Of a DNA stretch of 64,000 bases, positions 1 through 9,869 are shown piece after piece. The stretch is from assembly GCF_900103175.1 (NCBI RefSeq), contig NZ_FNLF01000002.1, forward strand, positions 2,742,136-2,806,135. The letters run 5' to 3'. A program made the translations under genes and the position numbers. The stretch is from Tsukamurella pulmonis. GTDB lineage: Bacteria; Actinomycetota; Actinomycetes; Mycobacteriales; Mycobacteriaceae. The notes beneath the pieces are model-generated. The model saw nothing but the letters and a program-made list of their open reading frames with translations, had not been told where the DNA came from and ran no database searches. The stretch's first letter is position 1; every line of letters begins with the position of its first letter.

Positions 1-100
1 CCGGCGGTCGGTCGCCGCTCATGGTCGCGTCGTAGACCTGCGTGAGCAGGCGCGCGTAGCTCCGCGGGTCCTCGCCCGCCGACATCGCCGGTTCCGTCAT
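1..100 (-). CDS. GAF-type transcriptional regulator, N-terminal fragment (cut by window edge)
   Basis: Only the first 33 codons are inside the window. The ATG is at 98-100. The translated start contains GEDPRSYARLL followed by VYDATMSGDRPP, which closely matches the N-terminus of the complete regulator at 974-2191 (GEDPRTYARLL, VYDATMAGERPP). I therefore call it a paralogue of that gene. It lies 13 nt downstream of the SDR dehydrogenase on the same strand, so the two are probably cotranscribed. The DNA-binding part cannot be seen. Confidence 0.6.
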   Translation of the reverse strand, partial: MTEPAMSAGEDPRSYARLLTQVYDATMSGDRPP

Positions 101-113
101 CGGGGTCCCTCGG

Positions 114-884
114 TCACCGGTAGACCAGGCCGCCGTCGATCAGCACCGCCTGCCCCGTCATGTAGTCCGAGTCGGGCGAGGCCAGGTGGGAGACGAAGGC
201 GGCGACGTCCTCGGGGGTCTGCGCGCGGCCGAGGGCGATCCCGCCCACGAACTGGTCGTAGGTCGCGCCGACCTCGGCGCCCGTGAGCTCGGCGAACCGG
301 CGGTCGATCTCGACCCACATGTCGGTGCCCACCACGCCGGGGCAGTAGGCGTTGACCGTGATGCCGTGGGTCGCGTACTCCTTCGCGGCGGCCTGGGTGA
401 AGCCGCGGACCGCGAACTTGGTGGCGCTGTACGCGCCGAGCATGGCGAAGCCCTCGTGCCCGGCGATGGACGCGGCGTTGACGATCTTGCCGCGCACGCC
501 GCGCTCGATGAAGGAGGCCGCCGCCGCCTGGATGCCCCAGAGCACGCCGTCGACGTTGACGGAGAACAGTCGGCGCAGTTCCTCGGGCGTCACGTCCGCG
601 ACCGGCCCGACCAGCGCGACGCCGGCGTTGTTGATCATCACATCGAGCCCACCCAGCGCCTCGACGGCGGCTGCGACGACGCCGAAGACCGCGTCGCGAT
701 CGGAGACGTCGGCCGTGAGCGCGACCGCGCGGCGTCCCGTCGACCGGATCTCCTCCGCGACGGCCTCGACGCCGTCGGCGGTGAGGTCCACCAGTGCCAG
801 GTCCAGACCGTCGGCCGCGAGTCGTCGCGCGATACCCGCGCCGATCCCTCGTCCCGCCCCCGTCACCAATGCGATGCGTGCCAT
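114..884 (-). CDS. SDR-family oxidoreductase (acetoin/diacetyl reductase-like)
   Basis: A 256-residue classical short-chain dehydrogenase/reductase. The Rossmann motif TGAGRGIG is at residues 8-15, NNAG at 85-88, a serine near 139, and the catalytic YSATK has Tyr152 and Lys156. An aspartate at the end of beta-2 (LVDLTA, about residue 33) favours NAD(H) over NADP(H). Overall it resembles acetoin reductases and (S)-acetoin-forming diacetyl reductases, but the substrate is inferred. It lies between two paralogous GAF regulators on the same strand and near a flavin monooxygenase. This suggests a small inducible module for oxidising or reducing an alcohol or ketone. The start ATG directly precedes the Rossmann strand, as usual for the family. 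Confidence 0.85.
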   Translation of the reverse strand: MARIALVTGAGRGIGAGIARRLAADGLDLALVDLTADGVEAVAEEIRSTGRRAVALTADVSDRDAVFGVVAAAVEALGGLDVMINNAGVALVGPVADVTPEELRRLFSVNVDGVLWGIQAAAASFIERGVRGKIVNAASIAGHEGFAMLGAYSATKFAVRGFTQAAAKEYATHGITVNAYCPGVVGTDMWVEIDRRFAELTGAEVGATYDQFVGGIALGRAQTPEDVAAFVSHLASPDSDYMTGQAVLIDGGLVYR

Positions 885-908
885 CGTGTGCGTCCCTTCG
901 TCGACGTG

Positions 909-926
909 TCACACCGGTCTATGTGA
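909..926. promoter_or_regulatory. Inverted repeat TCACA-N8-TGTGA upstream of the SDR gene
   Basis: The 89-bp gap between the upstream regulator and the SDR gene contains TCACA-N8-TGTGA, with an inner CCGGTC/GACCGG pair. A related TCACA-N7-TGTGA palindrome lies in the regulator/monooxygenase intergenic region at 2259-2275. The shared arms suggest a common regulator, most simply the neighbouring GAF proteins. Binding is inference. Confidence 0.4.
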
Positions 927-973
927 CCGGCGACACAGTCGCCAAGGTTGCACGGGGTTGCGGCGGCGCCGGC

Positions 974-2191
974 TCAGCGGAGCGTCTCGACGGTCACCGC
1001 GTCGGCGAAGCGGTAGGGCTGGGCGGCGATCAGCCCGGAGAGCACCCGGCGCAGCCGGGAGATCTCCGCGCGCACGGTGACCACCCGGCCCGCGTCGCCG
1101 AACAACGCCGCCGCGACCTGCGCCGCGGTCCGCCCGTGCCCGTCGGAGAGGAGCTCGAGGATCTGCGCGTGCCGGGGCGTGAGCTGGTGCCGCCACTCCC
1201 CCGTGGCGCCCGCGACGGTGACCGACGGGGCCTTCCCCGCCCGCAGGTCGAGGGTGACCCGGGTGGTGCCGTCGCGCGGCTCCTCGGCGACGGGCCGCAG
1301 CAGCCAGCCGCCCGGCAACGGTTCGACGGTGCACTGCCCCAGCTCGGGGAGCCACAGGTGGGCGGAGTCCACGGCGCTCGGCAGCGTGACGCGGGTGCAC
1401 GGCGCCAGCTGCCCGACCGCGGCCACCCAGCCGTGGGCGTCGACCACGAGGCCCGGACCCGAGAGTCCCGCGAGCAGGGGCGCCGCGACGGTGCGCAACT
1501 GATCCAGCCCAGCCAGGTGCGCCTCGCGCAGCGAAGCCTCGGCCAGGCTCGCAACGGCGGCGACCAGCGCCAACGTCGTGGGATGCACGGTGGACGCGGG
1601 CCCGCTCACGTCCACGACGCCGAGCACCCGGCCCGTGCGGCGATCCCGGATCGGCGCCGCCGAGCAGGTCCACGGGTGCTGGTTGCGGGCGAAGTGCTCC
1701 GCGGAGAAGGTCTGCACGGCCGCCCGGGAGGCCAGCGCGGTACCGATGGCGTTGGTGCCCACGTCGTTCTCCGACCACGCGGCGCCCTCGACGAAGCCGA
1801 GCCGGTCGGCCTCGCGGAGCACCCGCGTCGAGCCGCTGCGCCAGAGCAGGCGGCCCTCGGCGTCGGAGACGACCATGATGCTCGATCCGGCGTCGGTGAT
1901 CGGCGCCAGACCGCCCGTGAAGTCGTCGATCAAGCCGGCCAGCCCCGACTCCCGGCGCAGCCGGGCGAGGGCGGCCGAGTGGATCGCGGGCGCGGCGCCC
2001 GCATCGGGCCGCAGGCCGGCGGCGATGACCCGCTCCCAGGAGTCCCCGATCACCTCACGCGGACGCGCCGGCGGCCGCTCCCCGGCCATCGTCGCGTCGT
2101 ACACCTCCGCCAGCAGGCGCGCATAGGTCCGGGGATCCTCTCCGTGCGCCACCGCCGGTTCCACTGCGTGTGCCACCCCTCGATTCTGCAT
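974..2191 (-). CDS. GAF-domain transcriptional regulator (AcoR-like sensor, no AAA+ domain)
   Basis: A 405-residue protein. The N-terminal two thirds resemble the sensory region of AcoR/acetoin-type activators, including a GAF segment (ITDAGSSIMVVSDAEGRLLW, followed by the SENDVGTNAIGTAL signature). The AAA+ sigma54-interaction domain of true AcoR proteins is missing. The C-terminus instead has a short winged-helix-like segment (RHAQILELLSDG, then EISRLRRVL). It probably senses a small molecule and controls the divergent flavin monooxygenase and the downstream SDR gene. The start ATG is at 2189-2191. A paralogue begins at position 100 on the same strand, so the SDR gene lies between two copies of the regulator. 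Confidence 0.75.
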   Translation of the reverse strand: MQNRGVAHAVEPAVAHGEDPRTYARLLAEVYDATMAGERPPARPREVIGDSWERVIAAGLRPDAGAAPAIHSAALARLRRESGLAGLIDDFTGGLAPITDAGSSIMVVSDAEGRLLWRSGSTRVLREADRLGFVEGAAWSENDVGTNAIGTALASRAAVQTFSAEHFARNQHPWTCSAAPIRDRRTGRVLGVVDVSGPASTVHPTTLALVAAVASLAEASLREAHLAGLDQLRTVAAPLLAGLSGPGLVVDAHGWVAAVGQLAPCTRVTLPSAVDSAHLWLPELGQCTVEPLPGGWLLRPVAEEPRDGTTRVTLDLRAGKAPSVTVAGATGEWRHQLTPRHAQILELLSDGHGRTAAQVAAALFGDAGRVVTVRAEISRLRRVLSGLIAAQPYRFADAVTVETLR

Positions 2192-2258
2192 CGTCGCCCG
2201 TCACGGCAGGGGCGTTCGCGCAGAACCGTGCAACGGGGCGCAACCCTTGTCGCATCCG

Positions 2259-2275
2259 TCACACGAAGCGTGTGA
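2259..2275. promoter_or_regulatory. Palindromic operator candidate between regulator and monooxygenase
   Basis: A perfect palindrome TCACACG-AAG-CGTGTGA lies in the 122-bp divergent intergenic region, 38 bp before the monooxygenase start. It is a plausible binding site for the divergently encoded GAF regulator. Confidence 0.5.
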
Positions 2276-2313
2276 TTCACACCACAGCCACACCGACCGT
2301 GAAGGAGAACGAC

Positions 2314-4146
2314 ATGACCGCGATCGCGGAATCGACACAGGGCGTCGCCACCGGACCCCAGGAGCGGATCGAGGCCTGGCTCGCCCGGTTCGAGGAGGCC
2401 CTCGTCGCGCGGGACGTCGCAGCGGCGGTCGACCTGTTCGAGCCCGGCGGCTTCTGGCGCGATCTGGTCTCGTTCACCTGGAACCTGCACACCAGCGAGG
2501 GCCGCGACCAGATCGCCGCGATGCTCACCGAGCGCCTCGGTGACACCGCACCGAGCGGCTTCGTCACCACCGACCCGGCCACGGGCGACGAGGTCGCGGA
2601 GGCCTTCCTCGGCTTCGAGACCGGCGTGGGCCGGGGCAAGGGCCACCTGCGCATCCGGCAGGGCGACGACGGCGTCGACCGGGCGTGGACGCTGCTGACC
2701 ACACTCCGTGAGCTCAAGGGCCACGAGGAGTCCTTCGGCGTCAACCGTCCCATGGGCGCGGTGCACGGCGCGCACAACGACGCCCCCACCTGGGCCGAGC
2801 GCCGCGAGCTGGAGGAGGCCGAGCTCGGCCGCTCCATCCAGCCCGACACCCTCGTCATCGGCGGCGGCCAGGGCGGCATCGCCCTCGGTGCCCGCCTGCG
2901 CCAGCTCGGAGTCCCCGCCCTCGTGGTCGACAAGTACGACCGCCCCGGCGACCAGTGGCGCGGGCGCTACAAGTCGCTGTGCCTGCACGACCCCGTCTGG
3001 TACGACCACCTGCCCTACCTCCCCTTCCCCGCCAACTGGCCCGTCTTCGCCCCGAAGGACAAGATCGGCGACTGGCTGGAGATGTACACCCGCGTCATGG
3101 AGGTGCCGTACTGGTCGCGCACCGAGGCCCTGTCCGCCTCCTACGACGAGGCGAAGGGCGAGTGGACCGTCGAGGTGAACAAGGACGGCGAGAAGCTGAC
3201 CCTGCACCCGAAGCAGCTGGTGCTCGCGACGGGCATGTCGGGCAAGCCCAACATCCCGGACTTCCCGGGCATGGACGTCTTCGCCGGCGAGCAGCACCAC
3301 TCGTCGAAGCATCCGGGACCGGACGCCTACGCCGGCAAGAAGGTGGTGATCATCGGCGCCAACAACTCCGCGCTCGACATCAGCAAGGCGCTCATCGAGG
3401 CCGGCGCCGAGGTGACGATGGTGCAGCGCAGCTCCACGCACATCATCAAGTCCGAGTCGCTCATGGAGCACGGCCTGGGCGATCTCTACAGCGAGCGGGC
3501 GGTCGCCAACGGCGTGACCACCGACAAGGCCGACATGATCTTCGCCTCCCTGCCCTACCGGATCATGAACGAGTTCCAGAAGCCGATCTACGACAAGGTC
3601 CGCGAGATCGACGCCGAGTTCTACGACGGCCTGGAGAAGGCGGGCTACGAGCTCGACTTCGGTGACGACGACTCCGGCCTGTTCATGAAGTACCTGCGCC
3701 GCGGTTCGGGCTACTACATCGACGTCGGCGCGGCGGGCCTGATCATCGACGGCTCGATCAAGCTGGCCAAGGGCCAGGTGGACCACCTGACCGAGGACGC
3801 GGTCGTGCTCCAGGACGGCACCGTCCTGCCCGCCGATCTCGTGGTCTACGCGACCGGCTACGGCTCGATGAACGGCTGGGCGGCCGACCTCATGGGCCAG
3901 GAGACCGCCGATACGCTGGGCAAGTGCTGGGGCCTCGGCTCCGAGACCACCAAGGACCCGGGCCCGTGGGAGGGCGAGCAGCGCAACATGTGGAAGCCCA
4001 CGCAGGTGCCCGGCCTCTGGATGATGGGCGGCAACCTGCACCAGTCGCGGCACTACTCGCTGTACCTGGCGCTGCAGCTCAAGGCGCGTTACGAGGGCAT
4101 CGACACCCCCGTCTACAAGCTGGCCGAGGTGCACCACACCAGTTAG
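2314..4146 (+). CDS. Flavin-containing monooxygenase with N-terminal NTF2-like domain
   Basis: A 610-residue protein. The first 130 or so residues look like an NTF2/SnoaL-type alpha+beta domain. A class B flavoprotein monooxygenase follows: an FAD-binding GGGQGG motif near residue 190, a second dinucleotide motif (IIGANNSALD) near 350, and an ATGYG segment near 515. Such enzymes use NADPH and O2 to oxygenate ketones, amines or sulfides; the substrate is not readable here. I chose the ATG at 2314 over upstream in-frame codons because AAGGAG lies 6 nt before it. The gene is divergent from a GAF regulator and close to an SDR dehydrogenase, which fits a ketone/alcohol oxidation module. Confidence 0.88.
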   Translation: MTAIAESTQGVATGPQERIEAWLARFEEALVARDVAAAVDLFEPGGFWRDLVSFTWNLHTSEGRDQIAAMLTERLGDTAPSGFVTTDPATGDEVAEAFLGFETGVGRGKGHLRIRQGDDGVDRAWTLLTTLRELKGHEESFGVNRPMGAVHGAHNDAPTWAERRELEEAELGRSIQPDTLVIGGGQGGIALGARLRQLGVPALVVDKYDRPGDQWRGRYKSLCLHDPVWYDHLPYLPFPANWPVFAPKDKIGDWLEMYTRVMEVPYWSRTEALSASYDEAKGEWTVEVNKDGEKLTLHPKQLVLATGMSGKPNIPDFPGMDVFAGEQHHSSKHPGPDAYAGKKVVIIGANNSALDISKALIEAGAEVTMVQRSSTHIIKSESLMEHGLGDLYSERAVANGVTTDKADMIFASLPYRIMNEFQKPIYDKVREIDAEFYDGLEKAGYELDFGDDDSGLFMKYLRRGSGYYIDVGAAGLIIDGSIKLAKGQVDHLTEDAVVLQDGTVLPADLVVYATGYGSMNGWAADLMGQETADTLGKCWGLGSETTKDPGPWEGEQRNMWKPTQVPGLWMMGGNLHQSRHYSLYLALQLKARYEGIDTPVYKLAEVHHTS

Positions 4147-4159
4147 GCCGTCACAGACT

Positions 4160-4196
4160 CCGGCCCCGGCGGTAGCACGTGCACCGCCGGGGCCGG
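4160..4196. terminator. Bidirectional hairpin terminator between monooxygenase and pheT
   Basis: A perfect 14-bp GC-rich stem (4160-4173 with 4183-4196) has a 9-nt loop. It lies between the convergent ends of the monooxygenase and pheT. No long T-run follows, which is common in actinobacterial terminators. Confidence 0.6.
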
Positions 4197-4214
4197 TTCC
4201 ATGTCCGGGGAGGG

Positions 4215-6683
4215 TCAGCGCAGGACGGCGCCGACCCGCTCTGCCGCGTTCGCCACCGCGGCGTCGCGGGCGGCGGAGGCCTCGTCCTCGGTCAGCGTGC
4301 GGTCGCCCGCGCGGAACCGCAGCGAGAAGGCGAGCGACTTGCGTCCCTCGCCCACCTGCGTGCCGGTGAAGACGTCGAACAGCGCGATCGCCTCGAGCAG
4401 CTCGCCCGCACCGTCGGCGAGCGCGGCCCGGACGGCCTCCGCGGGCACGGCACCGTCGACGACGACCGCCACGTCCTGCAGGACCGCCGGGAACGGCGAG
4501 ACCACCGGCGCGGGCAGGTTCTCCACCAGCGGGACCGCGTCGAGATCGATCTCGACCGCGCACGTGCGGGCGGGGAGCCCGGCGCGCTCGAGCACGGCCG
4601 GGTGCAGTTCGCCCGCGTGCCCGACGACGGTCTCCCCGACGAGCACCTCGGCGCAGCGGCCGGGGTGGAAGGGCGCGTACTGCGCGGCCCGCAGGGTGAA
4701 CTCGATGTTGCTCGCGCGGCCGATCTCCCGCACCGCCTCGAACGCATCCGTCGCGTCCGCGGCGCGCCCGGCGCCCCACGGACCGGCGACGGTCCGCTGT
4801 CCGGCGAAGACGAGCGCGATGTGCTCGGGCTGGTGCGGCAGCGAGGCGTTGAGCGCGTCGATCTGCTCCGCCGTGGGACGGCGGTCCACCGGGATCGGAT
4901 CGATCGCGACCGTCGCGGCGGTGGGGAGCACGACCTGCGCGATCGTGTACAGCGCGAGGTCGCGCTGGCCGCGGGCGACGTTGCGCGCCAGGATCTCCAG
5001 CAGGCCGGGCAGCAGCGTCGTCGCCAGTGCCGGCCGGTCGGACTCGAGCGGGTTGAGCACCTTCGTCGTCGTGCGGCGCGCGTCGTCGGCCTCGAGCCCC
5101 CAGGTGTCGAACACGTCGGCGGGGAGGAACGGGCTGGTCAGCACCTCGACGTGGCCGGTGTGCGCGAGCGAGCGGCTCACGATCCGGCGGCGGCGCTGGC
5201 GGGCGTTGAGGCCGCGGCCGCCGGGGGCGGCGGGCAGCACCGGCGGGATCTGCTCGAGGCCCTCGAGCCGCAGCACCTCCTCGACCAGGTCGGCGACCAT
5301 GGTCAGGTCGGGACGCCAGGTCGGCGGGGTCACCGTGAGGCTGCTCTCGCCCTGCACGGTGCAGCCGATCTGGGTGAGGCGGCGCACCGTCGTGCCCGCG
5401 GCGTAGGAGATGCCCGCGACGCGGTCGGGGCGGTCCGCGGCGATCGTGACCTGCGGACGGTCGTCGTAGGAGCCGAGGTCGGTGAGGTCGCCGACGACGG
5501 TGCCGCCCGCGATCTCGGTGAGCAGGCGGGCCGCCTCGCGCACGGTCCACACGGAGATCGCGGGGTCGACGGTGCGCTCGTACCGCTTCGCGGCGTCCGA
5601 GCTGAGCTTGTGCCGCTTGCCCGTGCGGAACACCTTGACGGGGTTCCAGATCGCGCCCTCGAGGATCACGTTGACCGTCTCCTCACCCACCTCGGTGGTC
5701 GCGCCGCCCATGACGCCCGCCAGCGAGACGGGGCCGGAGTCGTCCACGATGACCGCATCCTCGGGATCGAGCTTCCGCTCGACGTGGTCGAGGGTCTCCA
5801 GCGTCTCGCCGGCGCGCGCGGCGCGCACCGTCAGGCCGCCCCGGACGAGGTCGGCGTCGAAGGCGTGCAGCGGCTGTCCGGTGAGCAGCATGAGGTAGTT
5901 GGTCACGTCGACGGCCGCGCTGATCGGGCGCACGCCCGAGGTGAGCAGGCGTCGCTGCAACCACCAGGGGCTCACGGCCTTCGGGTCGATGCCCTCGACG
6001 CGCAGCGCGGTGAACCGGGTGCAGCCGGACTCCGGCTCGACGGTCACGTCGACCGCGCCGACGCCCGCGCCCTGCTTGTCCGACGGCGTGGTGATGTCGG
6101 TGAAGGGCAGGTCGTACCCGCACGCCAGCTCGCGCGCGAGGCCGCGCACGGAGAAGGCGTAGCCGCGGTCGGGCGTCACGTTGAGCTCGATGACGGTGTC
6201 GTCCATGCCGAGCACCTGCTTGGCGTCGTCACCGGGCTGCGCGGTCCCCGCGGGCAGCACGAGGATGCCGGAGTGGTCCGTGCCGAGGCCGAGCTCGGAG
6301 ACCGAGCAGATCATGCCGTCGGAGATGTGGTCGTAGGTCGTGCGCGTGGCGATCGCGAAGTCGCCGGGCAGCACGGCACCGGGCAGCGCCGCGACGATGA
6401 GATCGCCCTCGGCGAAGTTGCGGGCGCCGCAGACGATGTCGCGCGGCTCGGCCTCGCCCACGTCCACCTGGCAGAACCGGATCGGCTTGCGGAAGTTCGT
6501 GAGCTCCTCGATCGCCACGACGCGACCGACCTTCAGCGGGCCGGTCACGGTATCGAGCGAGTCGAGCTCCTCGACCTCGAAGCCGACGCGCACGAAACCC
6601 GCGTCCAGCTCGTCGGCGGTGACGCCCCAGTCCGGGGTGTCGCGACGGAGGATCTCGGTGAGCCATGACTGTGCAACGCGCAC
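4215..6683 (-). CDS. pheT: Phenylalanine--tRNA ligase beta subunit
   Basis: The 822-residue beta subunit of heterotetrameric PheRS, which charges tRNA-Phe. The N-terminal region ([23 protein letters not shown]) is the tRNA-binding EMAP-like domain. B3/B4 editing, B5 and the C-terminal ferredoxin-fold anticodon-binding domain ([15 protein letters not shown]) follow in the usual order. I chose GTG at 6681-6683, giving [12 protein letters not shown], the conserved family start, with GGAGAAGGA upstream. Longer in-frame extensions are unsupported. It follows pheS by 53 nt, giving the standard pheST operon. Confidence 0.97.
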   Translation of the reverse strand: MRVAQSWLTEILRRDTPDWGVTADELDAGFVRVGFEVEELDSLDTVTGPLKVGRVVAIEELTNFRKPIRFCQVDVGEAEPRDIVCGARNFAEGDLIVAALPGAVLPGDFAIATRTTYDHISDGMICSVSELGLGTDHSGILVLPAGTAQPGDDAKQVLGMDDTVIELNVTPDRGYAFSVRGLARELACGYDLPFTDITTPSDKQGAGVGAVDVTVEPESGCTRFTALRVEGIDPKAVSPWWLQRRLLTSGVRPISAAVDVTNYLMLLTGQPLHAFDADLVRGGLTVRAARAGETLETLDHVERKLDPEDAVIVDDSGPVSLAGVMGGATTEVGEETVNVILEGAIWNPVKVFRTGKRHKLSSDAAKRYERTVDPAISVWTVREAARLLTEIAGGTVVGDLTDLGSYDDRPQVTIAADRPDRVAGISYAAGTTVRRLTQIGCTVQGESSLTVTPPTWRPDLTMVADLVEEVLRLEGLEQIPPVLPAAPGGRGLNARQRRRRIVSRSLAHTGHVEVLTSPFLPADVFDTWGLEADDARRTTTKVLNPLESDRPALATTLLPGLLEILARNVARGQRDLALYTIAQVVLPTAATVAIDPIPVDRRPTAEQIDALNASLPHQPEHIALVFAGQRTVAGPWGAGRAADATDAFEAVREIGRASNIEFTLRAAQYAPFHPGRCAEVLVGETVVGHAGELHPAVLERAGLPARTCAVEIDLDAVPLVENLPAPVVSPFPAVLQDVAVVVDGAVPAEAVRAALADGAGELLEAIALFDVFTGTQVGEGRKSLAFSLRFRAGDRTLTEDEASAARDAAVANAAERVGAVLR

Positions 6684-6736
6684 GGTGGAAGTCCTTCTCC
6701 TGGAGGTTTGCTGGGGAGCGGGGTCGGGGTTCGGCG

Positions 6737-7867
<1,131 letters not shown>

Positions 7868-7895
7868 TTACCGCTGGTCCGCGCCCAGCGGGTGG

Positions 7896-8300
7896 TCAGC
7901 CGTCGTGCTCGGCGATCCACGCCCGCACGACGGTCTTCGGGGCACACGCGCACCAGGCGTCCTCGATGACTTCGGCCAGCTCGTCCCGGGTGATCTCCCG
8001 GAGCCGGGAGGCCCGGATGAGGACCGCGTTGTAGCCGTCGAAGTGCGGGGTGGTGAAGAACGGCCCGTCGGCCTGGACCAGCGCGAGCTTGTCCGATTCG
8101 TCCGGGGTGCGGATCAGGATCACGTCGTCGAGCCGGACTCCGTCGGCGTCGATCGCATCGGGCCGCGGAGACCGGTTGCCGCAGAACACCTTCTTGCTCA
8201 CCTGCCATGCGGTCCGGCCGCCCCACGCGGTGATCTCCACGACCCGCGGCAGGGCGAGCGCGATCTCCGCCACGTCCTCGATCCGCGCCCGTCGACCCAT
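7896..8300 (-). CDS. MmcQ/YjbR-family protein
   Basis: A 134-residue member of the YjbR/MmcQ (CyaY-like fold) family. The pattern is an N-terminal helix (ALPRVVEITAWGG), a KKVFCGN segment, PHFDGYNAVLIR and a C-terminal helix ending KTVVRAW. Some members bind DNA, but the function is generally unknown. I use the ATG at 8298-8300 (MGRRARIEDVAEIAL) because it begins just before the first conserved helix. It is divergent from the nucleobase permease. Confidence 0.75.
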   Translation of the reverse strand: MGRRARIEDVAEIALALPRVVEITAWGGRTAWQVSKKVFCGNRSPRPDAIDADGVRLDDVILIRTPDESDKLALVQADGPFFTTPHFDGYNAVLIRASRLREITRDELAEVIEDAWCACAPKTVVRAWIAEHDG

Positions 8301-8420
8301 GACCGGAGGGTACGCCCGATGCCCGAGATGCACGACCTGCCTCACGCGGCCCGGCGGAGCGCAACACGGACGTCACGCGAGGGCAATCCGCCCGTACGCC
8401 GAGCTGCCTAGCGTCGGCCC

Positions 8421-9869
8421 ATGACAGCAACCACGACGTCGACCGGCCCCGCCCCCGCAGACCTGCCCGGCCGGCGACCGGAGGACGAGTACCTGGGCTT
8501 CGGCCGCACCGTCGGCTACGGCCTGCAGCACATCCTGGCGATGTTCGGCGGCGTCATCGCCGTACCGCTCATCGTCGGCGGCGCCGCCGGCCTGGACACG
8601 GCGCAGAAGGCCCTCCTGGTCGCGTGCGGACTGTTCGTCAGCGGCCTCGCCACGATGCTGCAGACGCTCGGCGCGCCGTTCTTCGGCAGCCGCCTGCCGC
8701 TCGTGCAGGGAACGAGCTTCGCGACCGTCTCGACCCTGCTGACGATCCTCGCGGGCGACGGGGAGCACGGCTTGCGCGTGGCGTTCGGTTCCCTGCTCGT
8801 CGCGGCGGCCATCGGACTGGCGATCACGCCGTTCTTCGCCCGCATCATCCGTTTCTTCCCGCCGGTGGTGACCGGGTCGATCATCACGGTCATCGGGCTG
8901 TCGCTCATGCCGGTCGCAGCCGGATGGATCACGGGCCCGCGCACGACGACCGTCGGCGGCGTCGAGGTCCCCGCAGCGGGTTTCGCCGCGCCGTCCGACA
9001 TCGCCCTCGCGCTGTTCACGTTCCTCGTGGTGATCGCGTTGAGCAAGGTCCGCTCGCTGTCGCGGTTGTCGATCCTGCTCGGCCTCGCCGTCGGCACCGT
9101 CGCCGCCGTCCTGCTGGGCAAGGCGGCCGTCGGCGCGGTCGGCGCGGCCTCCGTGTTCGCACTCCCCCAGCCGTTCGCGTTCGGCGGGCCGCTGTTCGAC
9201 TTCGGGGCGATCGCCTCGCTGACCGTCGTCGTGCTGGTCATCATGGTGGAGACGACCGCCGACATCCTGGCCGTCGGCGAGGTCGTCGGCACCCCCGTCG
9301 ATTCCCGCAGGGTCGCCGACGGGCTGCGTGCCGACATGGCCTCGTCCCTACTCGCCCCCGTCTTCAACTCGTTCCCGGCGACGGCCTTCGCGCAGAACGT
9401 CGGCCTGGTCGCGCTCACCGGGATCACGAGCCGGTTCGCCGTCGCGGCGGGCGGCGCGATCCTGCTGCTGCTCGGCCTGTCCCCCATGGCAGCGGCGGCG
9501 TTCAGCGTGATCCCGGGGCCGGTCCTGGGCGGCGCGGGGATCGTGCTGTTCGGCACCGTCGCCGCGAGCGGCATCCGCACCCTGTCCACGGTCGACTTCC
9601 GGGGCAACAACAACCTCATCATCGTCGCGGCATCGCTGGCCTTCGGCCTGATCCCCGTGGTGTCCACCGACTTCTGGCACGCCTTCCCCGCGTGGTTCGT
9701 GGTGATCTTCCACTCCGGGATCAGCGCTGCAGCGATCGTGGCTGTCACGCTGAACCTCCTGTTCAACGTCATCCGGCCGAACGCCGGAGCGCGATCGTCC
9801 TCCGATCAGGCGTCCGACGGTGCCTCGCCTCTGCCCGCAACGACGGTGCGGGTGAGCGAGGGCGCCTGA
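8421..9869 (+). CDS. NCS2-family nucleobase:cation symporter (xanthine/uracil permease)
   Basis: A 482-residue polytopic membrane protein with about 14 hydrophobic segments. Family landmarks are QHILAMFGGVIAVPLIVGGA (TM1), LVQGTSFATV (TM3), the PPVVTGSIITVIGLSLMPVA signature segment, and MVETTADILAVGEVVG in TM8. These fit xanthine/uracil permeases of the nucleobase-cation symporter-2 family; xanthine seems likelier than uracil, but this is inference. A TAGCGT hexamer lies about 6 nt before the ATG, so the mRNA may be leaderless. The 3' end overlaps the convergent acyltransferase gene by 64 bp. Confidence 0.9.
   Translation: MTATTTSTGPAPADLPGRRPEDEYLGFGRTVGYGLQHILAMFGGVIAVPLIVGGAAGLDTAQKALLVACGLFVSGLATMLQTLGAPFFGSRLPLVQGTSFATVSTLLTILAGDGEHGLRVAFGSLLVAAAIGLAITPFFARIIRFFPPVVTGSIITVIGLSLMPVAAGWITGPRTTTVGGVEVPAAGFAAPSDIALALFTFLVVIALSKVRSLSRLSILLGLAVGTVAAVLLGKAAVGAVGAASVFALPQPFAFGGPLFDFGAIASLTVVVLVIMVETTADILAVGEVVGTPVDSRRVADGLRADMASSLLAPVFNSFPATAFAQNVGLVALTGITSRFAVAAGGAILLLLGLSPMAAAAFSVIPGPVLGGAGIVLFGTVAASGIRTLSTVDFRGNNNLIIVAASLAFGLIPVVSTDFWHAFPAWFVVIFHSGISAAAIVAVTLNLLFNVIRPNAGARSSSDQASDGASPLPATTVRVSEGA

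Noticed and set aside
2050-5550. Very long minus-strand ORF of more than 1100 codons
   Set aside because: It runs antisense to the monooxygenase and in the wrong frame through pheT. Such long shadow frames are expected at this GC content.
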